The notes beneath the pieces are model-generated. The model made no database searches. It saw only the letters and a program-made list of their open reading frames with translations, and was not told the origin of the DNA. A program made the position numbers and the translations under genes. This document shows, in pieces, positions 34,517 through 43,158 of a stretch of 64,000 nucleotides of DNA (position 1 is the stretch's first letter; each line of letters starts with the position of its first letter). This DNA is from Candidatus Margulisiibacteriota bacterium (GTDB taxonomy: Bacteria > Margulisbacteria > WOR-1 > O2-12-FULL-45-9 > XYB2-FULL-48-7), in NCBI GenBank assembly GCA_041661965.1, contig JBAZTH010000003.1:79062-143061 (forward strand), in the 5' to 3' direction.

Positions 34517-36116
34517 CCAGTTCGGAATAATTGTCCCGCGCCAGCACTTTTCCTCGAATCTTCGCTTTTTCCCAACTCTTGGTGTCGCTTAACACGATCG
34601 CTTTTTCCATTGACAGGAAATCTTTCAACTTTACTTGGTCCCAAAAATACAGGTCAGCCGGGCCGGACATAAAGTCAACGTAAAAAAGGTCGGGACTATA
34701 AAAGAGCTGGCGGTCGGGCGGCCGATAGATCACAAAGGCGTACCCCTGACGGGTGTACTCTTTGATCATGCTCGGCCAGCTGACATTCGGATTGAACGAA
34801 TTGACCAGCGGGAGCGAGACGTAGAAGAGGGCGCTGTAAGCCAGGACGGTCAAAGCGCAGAAGACGACGAATTTACTCCAGACCGGCCGGAACAGATCGA
34901 AGAATAGCCAGCTCAAGGCGACGACAAAAAGACCGATCGGCAGAAGAGCATCACCGAGATAGATCCCGTCGCCGTTGAAAGGCTTGATCAGTAACATTAT
35001 AAAACCGACCGCGAAGATTAACCAGAAGAGGAGATTCCAGAGTAATTCAATACGGAAACCCGTGAATAAATCCGCCGCGGCGGACGGTTTCCGTATTTTC
35101 CATTGGATGGCTGTTAGTTTAATAGCCGCTAAGATGGCGAGCGGCGGGACAAAGACGGTAAAGGTTCGCAGATCGCTCTGGCGATAGAAAAAAAGCAGGA
35201 AGAGAAAGTTCGACCAGAGCCAGAGATTGCAGAGTCGGTTGAGGTTAAGGCCTTTGCTGAACAGCCGTCCTTTGATCGCCGTCAGGGCGAACGGCGCCCA
35301 GGGGAAGATCGAGATCAGCAGAAAGCCAAAGATTGAAGTGTAAAAGCCAAACCCCAGGTAACTGGTGTTGTATTTGCTTTGAATGGTGATACTCCGGAGA
35401 TAAGGGAGCCATTGGTCGCGCAGGGGGACCGCTTGCAAGCCAAGAACCGCTCCAACCAGCAGAACGAGCAATAAAGTGCTTAGCAGTAACCGGTAAGAGA
35501 AAAGAAGCCGAAGAAACGCAGAGCGCGCTTCAGCATTAAAGATAAAGAGAAAAATGACTGTCAGTCCGGGCAGGAGCAAGCCAAAGCCTGATTTGACTAG
35601 GAAACCGCCGGCCAAAGCGGCAGTGAAGAGATAAAGCGCGCCGGGACGATCTTTCTTGATGAATTCATAAAGGGCCAGGTGGGCGAGCGTGACAAAGAGC
35701 GGCAGAAGAATGTCGAGCTTCGGCGCGCGTGAATAGACGACCAGGCCGAGGCTGGTCCCGGCGATGACCGTGGAGAGAAGCGCTAGCCTTTGGCCATTCG
35801 TTCTCCGCAGGTAAAAATAGATGATCGCCAGCAAGGCGGCGAAATAAAGGACATTCGGTAGGTGGACGGTCAGTTCACTGACGCCGAATATTTTCATCGG
35901 CCAGGCGAGAAGCCAGATCCCGAGCGGCGGTTTGTCGATAAAGGAAGCCGGGTCTCCCGGCGTAATATATTGAGCGAGCCATTGGTTATGGACGATCGCG
36001 TTCTTGGCGACCAGCGCGTATAGCGAGGCGTCGTCGTTCTGCAGCGGATTGCGCGGCAGAGTGATCAGCGCCGCCAGGAAAAATAATCCCAGGATGATGA
36101 GCAGGGCTCGCTTCAA
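34497..36116 (-). CDS. GT39/ArnT-type polytopic membrane glycosyltransferase
   Basis: A 539-residue protein with about 12 membrane segments. The active periplasmic loop NDDASLYALVAKN and the following FIDKPPLGIWLL stretch match ArnT/PMT_2 proteins. It is closer to the 46790-48370 protein than to its neighbours. The TTG start overlaps the stop of the upstream GT39 gene (TTGA). A palindromic repeat at 35051-35095 lies in frame and encodes the KIRKPSAAADLFTGFRIE loop between two membrane segments. Its 3' end overlaps the deiminase-like gene by 20 bases. Confidence 0.85.
   Translation of the reverse strand: MKRALLIILGLFFLAALITLPRNPLQNDDASLYALVAKNAIVHNQWLAQYITPGDPASFIDKPPLGIWLLAWPMKIFGVSELTVHLPNVLYFAALLAIIYFYLRRTNGQRLALLSTVIAGTSLGLVVYSRAPKLDILLPLFVTLAHLALYEFIKKDRPGALYLFTAALAGGFLVKSGFGLLLPGLTVIFLFIFNAEARSAFLRLLFSYRLLLSTLLLVLLVGAVLGLQAVPLRDQWLPYLRSITIQSKYNTSYLGFGFYTSIFGFLLISIFPWAPFALTAIKGRLFSKGLNLNRLCNLWLWSNFLFLLFFYRQSDLRTFTVFVPPLAILAAIKLTAIQWKIRKPSAAADLFTGFRIELLWNLLFWLIFAVGFIMLLIKPFNGDGIYLGDALLPIGLFVVALSWLFFDLFRPVWSKFVVFCALTVLAYSALFYVSLPLVNSFNPNVSWPSMIKEYTRQGYAFVIYRPPDRQLFYSPDLFYVDFMSGPADLYFWDQVKLKDFLSMEKAIVLSDTKSWEKAKIRGKVLARDNYSELVITKAY
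35051..35095. repeat. Palindromic element inside the GT39 coding sequence
   Basis: Outer arms TACGGAAACC (35051-35060) and GGTTTCCGTA (35086-35095) with an unpaired C at 35061 next to the left arm, and an inner perfect palindrome TCCGCCGCGGCGGA (35071-35084). The outer left arm is identical to that of the intergenic element at 52114-52150, which has the same bulged position. Confidence 0.75.
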
Positions 36117-37489
36117 GGAAGTTTGCCCCCCTTATAACCCTCGGCGTGAAAGATCTTGGTGAGGTTAGGGAGATTGGCGTCCTTATTGAAAAGCCGGTGC
36201 CGCGGTTCGACCCAAACTTTCTTGAAGCGCGGTTTTAATTTGTCGCCGATCTCTTGCTCGTTGATCGCGAAGTAGATGATGTTGTCCCCGGTTTTTAATT
36301 CCGGTTTTCCCCACATGTCGACCTGTTTCAGCCGGCCCGGCGCCATGTTGACCTTGACCTGGCCGTGGAAAGCGACTAAGCCGAGAAGTCCCAGATCGTT
36401 GGCAAAGTAATAAGTTTTTCCGGTCTTAGGCGTTGTCGCTTTCAAATAAGCCGGGAGCTGGGCGTTGATCGTAAATTCTTGTCCCCGTAAATCGGCCGGG
36501 GTTGGATAGAAAAAGAGATAGTAAGCGAAGCCCCCCAGATCGAGGACCAAGGCGAAGCCGATCATAACCCCGATCACCCACCGTTTCATCTTGCCGCTGC
36601 CGACCAGCGCCGGGAGATAAGCGCAGGCTGGCCAATGGCCGCCGACGTTAATGATCGGACTGATCAGGGTAAAGGGGAGAAGAACCGCGCCGGCGAAAGT
36701 TGCTAATAATAAGTTCTTTCTTGCTTTATAGATTAAGTAGATCGAGCCAAAAAAGATCGGGGGGGTATAGAGCAAAGTTTGAAGGCCAAAGAAGTTGAGC
36801 AGGTTGTCGCCGATCCGCGGGCCGGTCCCCATTTTTCCGCCCCAGTAGAAAAGAGGGGTGAAACCGAGGCCGAAGTTCCAGACCAGAACGGGAAGGAAAA
36901 GGCCAAGGCTAAGGCAAAGGCCAAGGTACGGTTCTTTCTTTTTGAACCAAAATCGTTGGCTCTTGTCGATGATCAGATAAAAGAAGGTCGCGATGACAAA
37001 AAGGGCCATGACGTAATCGCTCAATAGTCCGAGGCCAACGGAGAGGCCAAGCAGATACCAGTATTTGCCGTCGCCGGTTTTGATTAATTTTACCAGCAGA
37101 TAAAAACTTAGCGACCAGAAAAGAAAAACGAGCATTTGCGGGACCAGGAACATCCCTCCGCCGAAAAAAGTCGGGACCAGGTTGAAAAGGAGCGCGCTCC
37201 AGAGGGCGGTCCGGCGGTCAAAGAGCTCTTTAGCGATCAGGTAGATCAGATAGGTGACCAGGGCGACGATCGTTAGCGCCCCCAGCCTGACTACTAGTTC
37301 GCTGTTTCCAAAAAGGGTCGATAAGATCAAATTGACGTAGGCGACCATCGGCGGATGGTCGACGTAGCTGAAAGCGGGGTGCTGGGCCCAGAGCCAATAA
37401 TACGCTTCATCGCCAATCAGCGGGAAAAACCGGACCAAACCGAGCTTTAGAAGGTTAATAGCGACAATTAATAAAAGCGGCAAATTCAT
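36113..37489 (-). CDS. GT39/ArnT-type polytopic membrane glycosyltransferase
   Basis: A 458-residue membrane protein whose active loop GDEAYYWLWAQHPAFSYVDH is nearly the same as in 31821-33215, showing a duplication. About 11 membrane segments. The ATG at 37489 is six bases after an extended -10 box (TG-T-TATAAT); the longer frame from 37507 would start upstream of it. It is followed by the next GT39 gene with a four-base overlap. Confidence 0.85.
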   Translation of the reverse strand: MNLPLLLIVAINLLKLGLVRFFPLIGDEAYYWLWAQHPAFSYVDHPPMVAYVNLILSTLFGNSELVVRLGALTIVALVTYLIYLIAKELFDRRTALWSALLFNLVPTFFGGGMFLVPQMLVFLFWSLSFYLLVKLIKTGDGKYWYLLGLSVGLGLLSDYVMALFVIATFFYLIIDKSQRFWFKKKEPYLGLCLSLGLFLPVLVWNFGLGFTPLFYWGGKMGTGPRIGDNLLNFFGLQTLLYTPPIFFGSIYLIYKARKNLLLATFAGAVLLPFTLISPIINVGGHWPACAYLPALVGSGKMKRWVIGVMIGFALVLDLGGFAYYLFFYPTPADLRGQEFTINAQLPAYLKATTPKTGKTYYFANDLGLLGLVAFHGQVKVNMAPGRLKQVDMWGKPELKTGDNIIYFAINEQEIGDKLKPRFKKVWVEPRHRLFNKDANLPNLTKIFHAEGYKGGKLP

Positions 37490-37495
37490 GCTAAA

Positions 37496-37504
37496 ATTAT
37501 AACA
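37496..37504 (-). promoter_or_regulatory. Extended -10 promoter of the 36113-37489 gene
   Basis: Minus strand TG-T-TATAAT, hexamer at 37501-37496, then six bases to the ATG. No ribosome site. Confidence 0.65.
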
Positions 37505-37512
37505 CATAATGG

Positions 37513-37544
37513 AAATGACAAATGACCAATGTCAAATGTCAAAT
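37513..37544 (+). repeat. Short TGTCAAA/TGACAAA tandem microrepeat
   Basis: Four imperfect seven- to nine-base units, AATGACA, AATGACC, AATGTCA and AATGTCA, follow one another in the spacer between divergent genes. This is probably a genomic microrepeat; some units read TTGACAT on the minus strand and could also serve as -35 boxes. Confidence 0.5.
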
Positions 37545-37567
37545 TAAGGAGACGGTAAAAGAGGAAT

Positions 37568-38380
37568 ATGGCGCAGAACATTGGTTTGATGATAACGCGG
37601 AATGAAGAAGACGTGATCGAAGAGGTCATGAACGTTAACCGGAAATATTTTGACACTATCCTCGTCCTCGACGGTTCCGATGACAGAACGGAAGAAATAC
37701 TCCGGAGCTATGATTGCGTAAAGTATTTTCTCAAAGACAAGGAGATTCTTGACCGCCTCCCTAACCGAAAGTTCGAGGATGGGGCCCGCCAATTCCTGTT
37801 GGAAAAAGCCCAGGAGCGTTATCCGGTTGAAGGGTGGTTCACCCTTTTGCACGGTGACGAGATCTGGCATGATGATCCGAATTGGGTCGCGAATGAGGCG
37901 GAAAAGGCCCGGGCCGAAAAGGTCAACTGGTACGTCATGAATTTCTTTCTCCACACTTCTGATAAAGTGCGCGATCTTGGCTCGATCAAATCGGTCCAGG
38001 AGCGGCTCCTCTGGTATTGTCCCGGTTACCTTGAGATCCGCCAATTCCGCAACAAGCCGGGGATCTACTACGATCTGGGCCAGAAGTACGATGTTTTGCC
38101 GCGGGGGATAGGCTGGAAGATCTATAACAAATTCCCGATCTACAAACATTATCCTTTCCGTTCCGTCGATCAAATCATGCGAAAAAAGCAGGCCCACCGG
38201 GAAACCGGTTTTAACGGGACTTACGAAAAGTTTAGCGACGTTGAGAGTTGTTTTGCCGATATTCTGCCGAACTATAAACAGGCCCGCCGTTTTGACGGGT
38301 CGTTCCATGAGTTTGAATTGGCCAAACAAGGGTCCCTTCTTAGCCGCTGGCTAAGGGGGCATAAATATATTACCTGGTAA
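37568..38380 (+). CDS. GT2-like glycosyltransferase
   Basis: A 270-residue protein with a GT-A-like beginning (NIGLMITRNEEDVIEEVM), LVLDGSDDRTEEIL as the nucleotide-binding Asp region, and LLHGDEIWHDD in the position of the DxD motif. No membrane segment. AGAGG lies six bases before the ATG. It leads a two-gene unit with the GT9 enzyme at 38383. Acceptor and donor are unknown. Confidence 0.7.
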   Translation: MAQNIGLMITRNEEDVIEEVMNVNRKYFDTILVLDGSDDRTEEILRSYDCVKYFLKDKEILDRLPNRKFEDGARQFLLEKAQERYPVEGWFTLLHGDEIWHDDPNWVANEAEKARAEKVNWYVMNFFLHTSDKVRDLGSIKSVQERLLWYCPGYLEIRQFRNKPGIYYDLGQKYDVLPRGIGWKIYNKFPIYKHYPFRSVDQIMRKKQAHRETGFNGTYEKFSDVESCFADILPNYKQARRFDGSFHEFELAKQGSLLSRWLRGHKYITW

Positions 38381-38382
38381 AT

Positions 38383-39378
38383 ATGAAAATACTAATCGTT
38401 AAATTAGGGGCGATCGGGGACGTTTTAAGGACGACTTCGCTTCTCCCCGGCTTGAGAAACAAATTCAACGACCCGACGATCGACTGGCTGACCGCCAACT
38501 CGGCTAAAGATATTTTGCTCAACAATCCGCTGATCAATCGCCTTGCGGTTTGGGAAGAGCGGGAGTCGCTCAACGATTATCAGCTGGTCATCGGGCTGGA
38601 AGACGACAAAGAAGCGTGCGAATATGTTTCTTCCCGTCGGGCGGAGCAGGTGGTCGGCGCTTTCTTAAAGAACGGCAAGCAGAGCTACACGCCGTCCGGC
38701 TGGTTCGATATGTCGATGATCTCCCGCTTTGGCCTGGAACAGGCGAACTTTCTCAAGAAAAAGAACCAAAACACCTACCAACAGCATATGGCGGCGCTTT
38801 TGCGGATTGAGATCTCGCCGTACGTTTTTAAATTGACGCCGGAGGAGATGGAATACGGTGAACGGGTGATTAGGGAATTGGGGATTGGAAAACGGGAAAC
38901 AGTTGTTGGGATAAATACCGGAGCGGGAAAACGCTGGCCGCTCAAGAGCTGGGGAGTGGAACAGACGATTGAACTGATCAACCGCCTGCGCAAGGAGTTG
39001 GGGGTTGTTTCCCTGATCCTTGGCGGCGACCAGGAGCAGGAGCGGAACGCTTTGATCGCTAAAGAGAGCGGAATGCCGAACGCCGGAACACATTCCCTGC
39101 GCGGGTTTGCCGCGGTCATCGGCCGGACCAAAACCTTGGTTTCCAGCGACAGCCTAGCGATGCACTTCGGGATCGCTCTTAACAAACGGCTGGTCATATT
39201 TTTTGGCCCGACCTCGGCGGCCGAGATCGAACTATACGAATTGGGCGAGAAGCTCTTGTCGCCGGTTGCTTGTTCAGTCTGCTACAAGAAGAACTGTGAT
39301 AAAAAACCTCATTGCATGGATTCTATTTCGATCGAGGAGATGTTCCAGGCGGTTAAGAGGCAACTGGCTGCGGCCTGA
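38383..39378 (+). CDS. GT9-family (heptosyltransferase-like) glycosyltransferase
   Basis: A 331-residue GT-B enzyme. The N-terminal MKILIVKLGAIGDVLRTTSLLP and the C-terminal VSSDSLAMHFGIALNKRLV and FFGPTSAAE stretches are characteristic of ADP-heptose/LPS heptosyltransferases. A Cys-rich end (VACSVCYKKNC) is found in many distant members. It follows the previous gene by two bases. The region 38860-38905 is G/A-rich and slightly repetitive. Its end overlaps the convergent GT9 gene by 26 bases. Confidence 0.88.
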   Translation: MKILIVKLGAIGDVLRTTSLLPGLRNKFNDPTIDWLTANSAKDILLNNPLINRLAVWEERESLNDYQLVIGLEDDKEACEYVSSRRAEQVVGAFLKNGKQSYTPSGWFDMSMISRFGLEQANFLKKKNQNTYQQHMAALLRIEISPYVFKLTPEEMEYGERVIRELGIGKRETVVGINTGAGKRWPLKSWGVEQTIELINRLRKELGVVSLILGGDQEQERNALIAKESGMPNAGTHSLRGFAAVIGRTKTLVSSDSLAMHFGIALNKRLVIFFGPTSAAEIELYELGEKLLSPVACSVCYKKNCDKKPHCMDSISIEEMFQAVKRQLAAA

Positions 39379-40339
39379 CCGTCGAACGAATTATTCCGCC
39401 CCCGCCAAGGACAGCCGCGACCGCGGCAATAACTTCCTCAACTGGTATCGCCGCCCTTTGTTCGATCGCGACCGTTAAATGCCGGACCGCCCAGGGACCC
39501 CAGCGGGCTGGTTTGGCGTTGGGGTTCAATAACAGCATGACCTGCGGGACGTCAAAGGCCGCGGCAATATGGGTCGGGCCGGTATCCATCCCCAGGTAAA
39601 AATTCAAAAGGCTGATCAAAGCGATCAGTTCCGGGAGCGCCATCTCGCCGGCCAAATTTATGACCGGGGCCTTGATCATGGACAGAACTTCTGTCGCCCG
39701 GTCTTTTTCCGCTGGCCCGCCCAAGAGGATCGGCTGATGATCGGTTTTTTCCGCCAGCCAGTCGATGACGGCGGCAAAACCCGAGGTGGACCAGGGCTGG
39801 CTGGTCGCCGATCCCAGATGGATACCGGCTAGCGGCCGGTTCGGCTGCCAACCGTGTTCAGCCAACAATTGTTTAGCCTTCGCGAGCGATGGCGGGGCGA
39901 TGGTGATCTTGGCTTTTTCCGGCTGATCGGTGATCCCCAGGGGGTGGAGCAGATCAAAATTGAATTCCACTTCATGCCTGGTCGGATCTTCCCAATGGCG
40001 GAAAACCCGGAGGTTGTTCATCCAACCGGTCAGAACGCGCGAGCTGTCCCCCAGGCGATACGGGATGCGGGCCTTAAAAGCGGCGAACGTGTCCTTGAAC
40101 TCGTTAAAATAATTGATCGACAGGTCGAATTTATATTTTCCCAGTTCGTAGTCGTAAATGACCGCGTCGACTGCCGGTTGGCCGATGAGGAGCGGCGCGG
40201 TGTAAGGGCGGGCCAGAACGGTGATCTTGGCCAAAGGGAATTTTTTCTTAACGGCTTGGATCGCCGGCAGGGTCAGGACCAGGTCGCCGATGGCGTCCGG
40301 GCGGATAACAAGAATATTGTGTATTTCTTTGGCGATCAT
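39353..40339 (-). CDS. GT9-family (heptosyltransferase-like) glycosyltransferase
   Basis: A 328-residue GT-B enzyme, second GT9 member. NILVIRPDAIGDLVLTLPAI at the N terminus and YLGMDTGPTHIAAAFDVP plus LLNPNAKPARWGPW at the C terminus match the family. The presence of two GT9 enzymes suggests an oligosaccharide core is built on a lipid. It diverges from the 40379 gene with only 39 bases between them. Confidence 0.88.
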   Translation of the reverse strand: MIAKEIHNILVIRPDAIGDLVLTLPAIQAVKKKFPLAKITVLARPYTAPLLIGQPAVDAVIYDYELGKYKFDLSINYFNEFKDTFAAFKARIPYRLGDSSRVLTGWMNNLRVFRHWEDPTRHEVEFNFDLLHPLGITDQPEKAKITIAPPSLAKAKQLLAEHGWQPNRPLAGIHLGSATSQPWSTSGFAAVIDWLAEKTDHQPILLGGPAEKDRATEVLSMIKAPVINLAGEMALPELIALISLLNFYLGMDTGPTHIAAAFDVPQVMLLLNPNAKPARWGPWAVRHLTVAIEQRAAIPVEEVIAAVAAVLGGGGIIRSTVRPQPVAS

Positions 40340-40378
40340 ATTGTTGTCAGCTCGCTAATAGTATATCATTGATCTGTC

Positions 40379-41086
40379 ATGGAGAAAAAACTTTTAAGTA
40401 TTTGCACGTTGACTTGGGACCAATTGGGCCTGACCCGGAAGTTCGTGGACAGCGTCCGGCGCGCGACCGACGTTCCTTACGAATTGATCATAGTTGATAA
40501 CGGCAGTACCGACGGGACGGTCGAATTTATTAAGCAGGAGGCCGATAAATCCCATTTTTTTCCCCAGAACACCGGTTTTGCTCATGGCTTCAACCAGGCT
40601 CTTACCTTGGCGGAAGGGGAGTATGTGCTGGTTATCAATAATGATACCGAACTGCCGAACGGTTGGTTCGGTAAATTACGGTCTGCTTTTGACGCCGACC
40701 CGCGCTGTGGCCTGGTCTATCCCTGTTATACCAGAGGGCAGAAAGTCGGCGAAAGATGGTGGCCCGGGACCAAAGTTAAGCTTTTGCCGGCTTTCAGCAA
40801 AGAATTGCCGGCCGGCGTGGCTATTTTTTCCAAAACCGCGATCTTTGCCGGAGAGTTGAAAGGGTTTTCCGAAGATTACCAGATTGCCGGCGGCGAAGAT
40901 CTTGATCTTTGTTTTAAGGCGTGGACAGCCGGTTACAGCATTTATCTTGACGAAAGGGTTGTGGTTAAACACAAGGGGCATGGGACCTCGGCTAAAAAAT
41001 TGCCTAATTGGAAAGAGTTATACACAAAGAACGGTGATTTTTTTCAGGCTAAATGGGGACAGTATTTTAAAAAAGATAAGCGTTAA
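40379..41086 (+). CDS. Family 2 glycosyltransferase
   Basis: A 235-residue GT-A enzyme: LSICTLTWDQLGLTRKFVD, IIVDNGSTDGTVEF, VLVINNDTELPNGWF (metal-binding acidic motif) and the late GGEDLDLCFKAW motif with the catalytic base. No membrane segments. A TTGTTG-17-TATCAT promoter-like pair ends nine bases before the ATG. Substrate unknown, but the sequence resembles rhamnosyltransferases. Confidence 0.87.
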   Translation: MEKKLLSICTLTWDQLGLTRKFVDSVRRATDVPYELIIVDNGSTDGTVEFIKQEADKSHFFPQNTGFAHGFNQALTLAEGEYVLVINNDTELPNGWFGKLRSAFDADPRCGLVYPCYTRGQKVGERWWPGTKVKLLPAFSKELPAGVAIFSKTAIFAGELKGFSEDYQIAGGEDLDLCFKAWTAGYSIYLDERVVVKHKGHGTSAKKLPNWKELYTKNGDFFQAKWGQYFKKDKR

Positions 41087-41125
41087 GTCTGGCCGCCGCT
41101 TCAATTGCCCCCGGCGAGCGTTTGA

Positions 41126-41872
41126 TTATTTCCGTTCTTGGGCAATGAACGCTTTGATTTCATCGGCGTAAAGGTTGTTGGTCTTGAGGTGCCTGGCCAG
41201 TGTTCCATTAAGATAGCCGCTCCGGTAGCCGCGCTTTTTCAGAAAATCATAAAGGGCGGCGTCGTCCGGCCCGTATGGGGTCTTAAACTTGATCGGATAG
41301 AAAACAAAATTCAGCGGTTCTTTAAGCAACGAACCCGGGATAACGAACAGCGGACCGGCGACGTTGCAGAGGAAGGGAGTAGCCAGGCTGTAGCTCTTGC
41401 CGTTTTTCCCTTTGATCGTTTTGGGCGGAAAGTAGAGGCCTTGCTCCGGATTAAAGCCGTTGTCGGCGTAGCGCATCCCCAGCATGCCGAGCTTTTCGAT
41501 GTTTTCCGCCGCTTCCAGCAGCAGATCGAAGCTAAGCGGATCGAAGAGGACGTCCGGATCGATCGACCAGGCGGTTTTAGGCAGATTGCTCTCATCGATG
41601 TTCCTGGCGATAAAATCGTTGACGCCGTGCGGTTTACCGATATTAAAATCATAATGTTCGATGATCACCCGGTCCTGGTTGATGGTCTTCAGGTAATCAC
41701 CAATCCCGTCCTTGGCGGCGCTGTCAATTATGATCAGGTAAACGTCCGGCCGGTCTTTCATAATAGATAAGAGGTTGTTGATGGAGAGAACAACGGCCGG
41801 TTTGACGTGATAAGCGGCCACGAACAACAAGTGCTTATCTTTAAGGGCGGCCCGATTGGTTAGTTGTTTCAT
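41126..41872 (-). CDS. Putative glycosyltransferase (GT2-like)
   Basis: A 248-residue protein. HLLFVAAYHVKPAVVLSINNLL, LIIIDSAAKDGIGDYL and TAWSIDPDVLFDPLSFDLLL (DPD in the metal-binding position) suggest a GT-A fold, though more divergent than its neighbours. TPYGPDDAALYDFLKKRGYRSG looks like the GPED/GEE motif region. The ATG overlaps the epimerase stop, so the two form an operon. Confidence 0.65.
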   Translation of the reverse strand: MKQLTNRAALKDKHLLFVAAYHVKPAVVLSINNLLSIMKDRPDVYLIIIDSAAKDGIGDYLKTINQDRVIIEHYDFNIGKPHGVNDFIARNIDESNLPKTAWSIDPDVLFDPLSFDLLLEAAENIEKLGMLGMRYADNGFNPEQGLYFPPKTIKGKNGKSYSLATPFLCNVAGPLFVIPGSLLKEPLNFVFYPIKFKTPYGPDDAALYDFLKKRGYRSGYLNGTLARHLKTNNLYADEIKAFIAQERK

Positions 41873-42783
41873 TGGGTTTGGTCCCTTAAAATCCCGGTGA
41901 TGGTGCTAAGTTCCGAGCTGAAATTAAAGGAAGAGGCGTTGACCGTTTGATGAATGAAATGCCTTTTCTGGAGACAGAATTCATCCCAGGAGTGGAGTTT
42001 TTTTTCACTGATCCTAGCCAGGATCTTGACCAAAAAAAGCGGGAGCGGCAGTTGAAAATAGGTTCGGTAACCGAAAAAAGAACAGATCTCGCCGATCAGG
42101 CGGCTGGCGGTGATCGGCGGATTGCCGAGGACATAAGTTTTTTCCGCCGGGTTCCTTAACAAAAAACTAGTGATCCTGGCGATATCGCGGGCGTGGATAA
42201 AATGGAAGCTAGCGTCAACCGTAAAGAAGCGGATCAGCCAGAGCCAGTTTTTTAGGCTAAGCATACCGGCGGAGGCGTGCGAAAAGGGGTGGCGCTGATC
42301 GCCGCCCAGCACCCAGGTTGGGAAGAGGGTAACGATGTTAGGGTAGATCTTTAAGTCCGGGAGTTTCTTGAATAGCCGATATTTACTACGGATATAATGG
42401 GTGCCATATTTTTCGGCCTCGACGATCGGTTGATTGTCCGAACCCAGAATGCTGGCAGTAGAAAAATAAATTACTTTTTGGCATTTGGTCGGGTCAAGCA
42501 GTTCAAATAATGTGAGAGAATAATCATAATTGCCTTCGTTGCCGCCCCAATCAGCCGCCAGGTGGACAACCGCGTCCATCTCTTTGAGCAGTTCGGCCTG
42601 ACCTGCGATATTGTTCATGTCGTCGATAATAATTTTGAGCCGGGGATAAGCTTGGGGATCGAACCGCAGCTTTTGCGGCGTCCTGATCAGGCAATAAAGC
42701 TCGAGGTTCGGGTCGCCGATCAATTCGTCGAACAGGTAATGGCCGACGCAGCCGCTAAGACCGGTTATAAAAATTTTCTTCAT
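41869..42783 (-). CDS. NAD(P)-dependent epimerase/dehydratase (extended SDR)
   Basis: A 304-residue extended short-chain dehydrogenase: N-terminal MKKIFITGLSGCVGHYLFDEL with a TGxxGxxG-like glycine motif, AVVHLAADWGG, IYFSTASILG, and YIRSKYRLFK for the YxxxK catalytic pair. The reading frame extends upstream to 43026, but that part is out of keeping with the family and antisense-like; the ATG at 42783, six bases after TATAAT, is the natural start. It may make a nucleotide sugar for the adjacent transferases. Confidence 0.85.
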   Translation of the reverse strand: MKKIFITGLSGCVGHYLFDELIGDPNLELYCLIRTPQKLRFDPQAYPRLKIIIDDMNNIAGQAELLKEMDAVVHLAADWGGNEGNYDYSLTLFELLDPTKCQKVIYFSTASILGSDNQPIVEAEKYGTHYIRSKYRLFKKLPDLKIYPNIVTLFPTWVLGGDQRHPFSHASAGMLSLKNWLWLIRFFTVDASFHFIHARDIARITSFLLRNPAEKTYVLGNPPITASRLIGEICSFFGYRTYFQLPLPLFLVKILARISEKKLHSWDEFCLQKRHFIHQTVNASSFNFSSELSTITGILRDQTQ

Positions 42784-43085
42784 TTCTGAATTATAGATGA
42801 TACTGATCGCCGGCTCAACCAGTCGGTCAGATAAGCGATGACCTTCGGGCTGGAATAGGCGGCGGCCGCGATAAGCACCGGGAGGACCCCTGAAAGCAGG
42901 AGCAGGGCCAGGATCGTGAGCGCTTGGAGCGCCCGCTTGGCTGCGAGATTGGTTAAGCGGAGGGTTAGGGCCCCGGAACCGATCAGGATGAGAAAGACGA
43001 CCAGACAAATGACCGGCCCGCGCCAAAGCAAAAGCGCGGCTCCCAGGGCGACGATCCCGTAAGTTTCAGAAGAGTGCCAGTTCAT
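42780..43085 (-). CDS. Small membrane protein of unknown function
   Basis: A 101-residue protein with three hydrophobic segments (about 8-20, 22-40 and 55-75). Not recognised. I chose the ATG at 43085 over 43142 because TATCAT lies seven bases before it and the extra N terminus would contain the divergent promoter. Its stop overlaps the epimerase start, and it hosts the epimerase -10 box in its last codons. Confidence 0.5.
   Translation of the reverse strand: MNWHSSETYGIVALGAALLLWRGPVICLVVFLILIGSGALTLRLTNLAAKRALQALTILALLLLSGVLPVLIAAAAYSSPKVIAYLTDWLSRRSVSSIIQK
42790..42795 (-). promoter_or_regulatory. -10 box of the epimerase gene
   Basis: Minus-strand TATAAT, six bases before the ATG at 42783, located in the 3' end of the small membrane-protein gene. 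No Shine-Dalgarno site. Confidence 0.55.
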
Positions 43086-43092
43086 TCTTATT

Positions 43093-43150
43093 ATGATACA
43101 TGCCGGTAACAGTAAAAAGCAATGGGCCGATCGATTTTTCATAGTATAAT
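43093..43150. promoter_or_regulatory. Divergent -10 boxes for the 42780 and 43159 genes
   Basis: Minus-strand TATCAT (43098-43093), seven bases from the ATG at 43085. Plus-strand TATAAT (43145-43150), eight bases from the ATG at 43159. The -35 regions are weak. Both starts lack ribosome sites. Confidence 0.5.
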
Positions 43151-43158
43151 AACGACAA

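Noticed and set aside
38855..38910. G/A-rich microrepeat in the GT9 gene
   Set aside because: The encoded RELGIGKRETVVGIN fits normal GT9 length and position, so an inserted repeat cannot be argued without an alignment.
42784..43026. Extra 81 N-terminal residues of the epimerase
   Set aside because: They lie upstream of the Rossmann motif, are Pro/Arg/Gly-rich shadow sequence of the small membrane protein gene, and the proper ATG at 42783 follows a -10 box.
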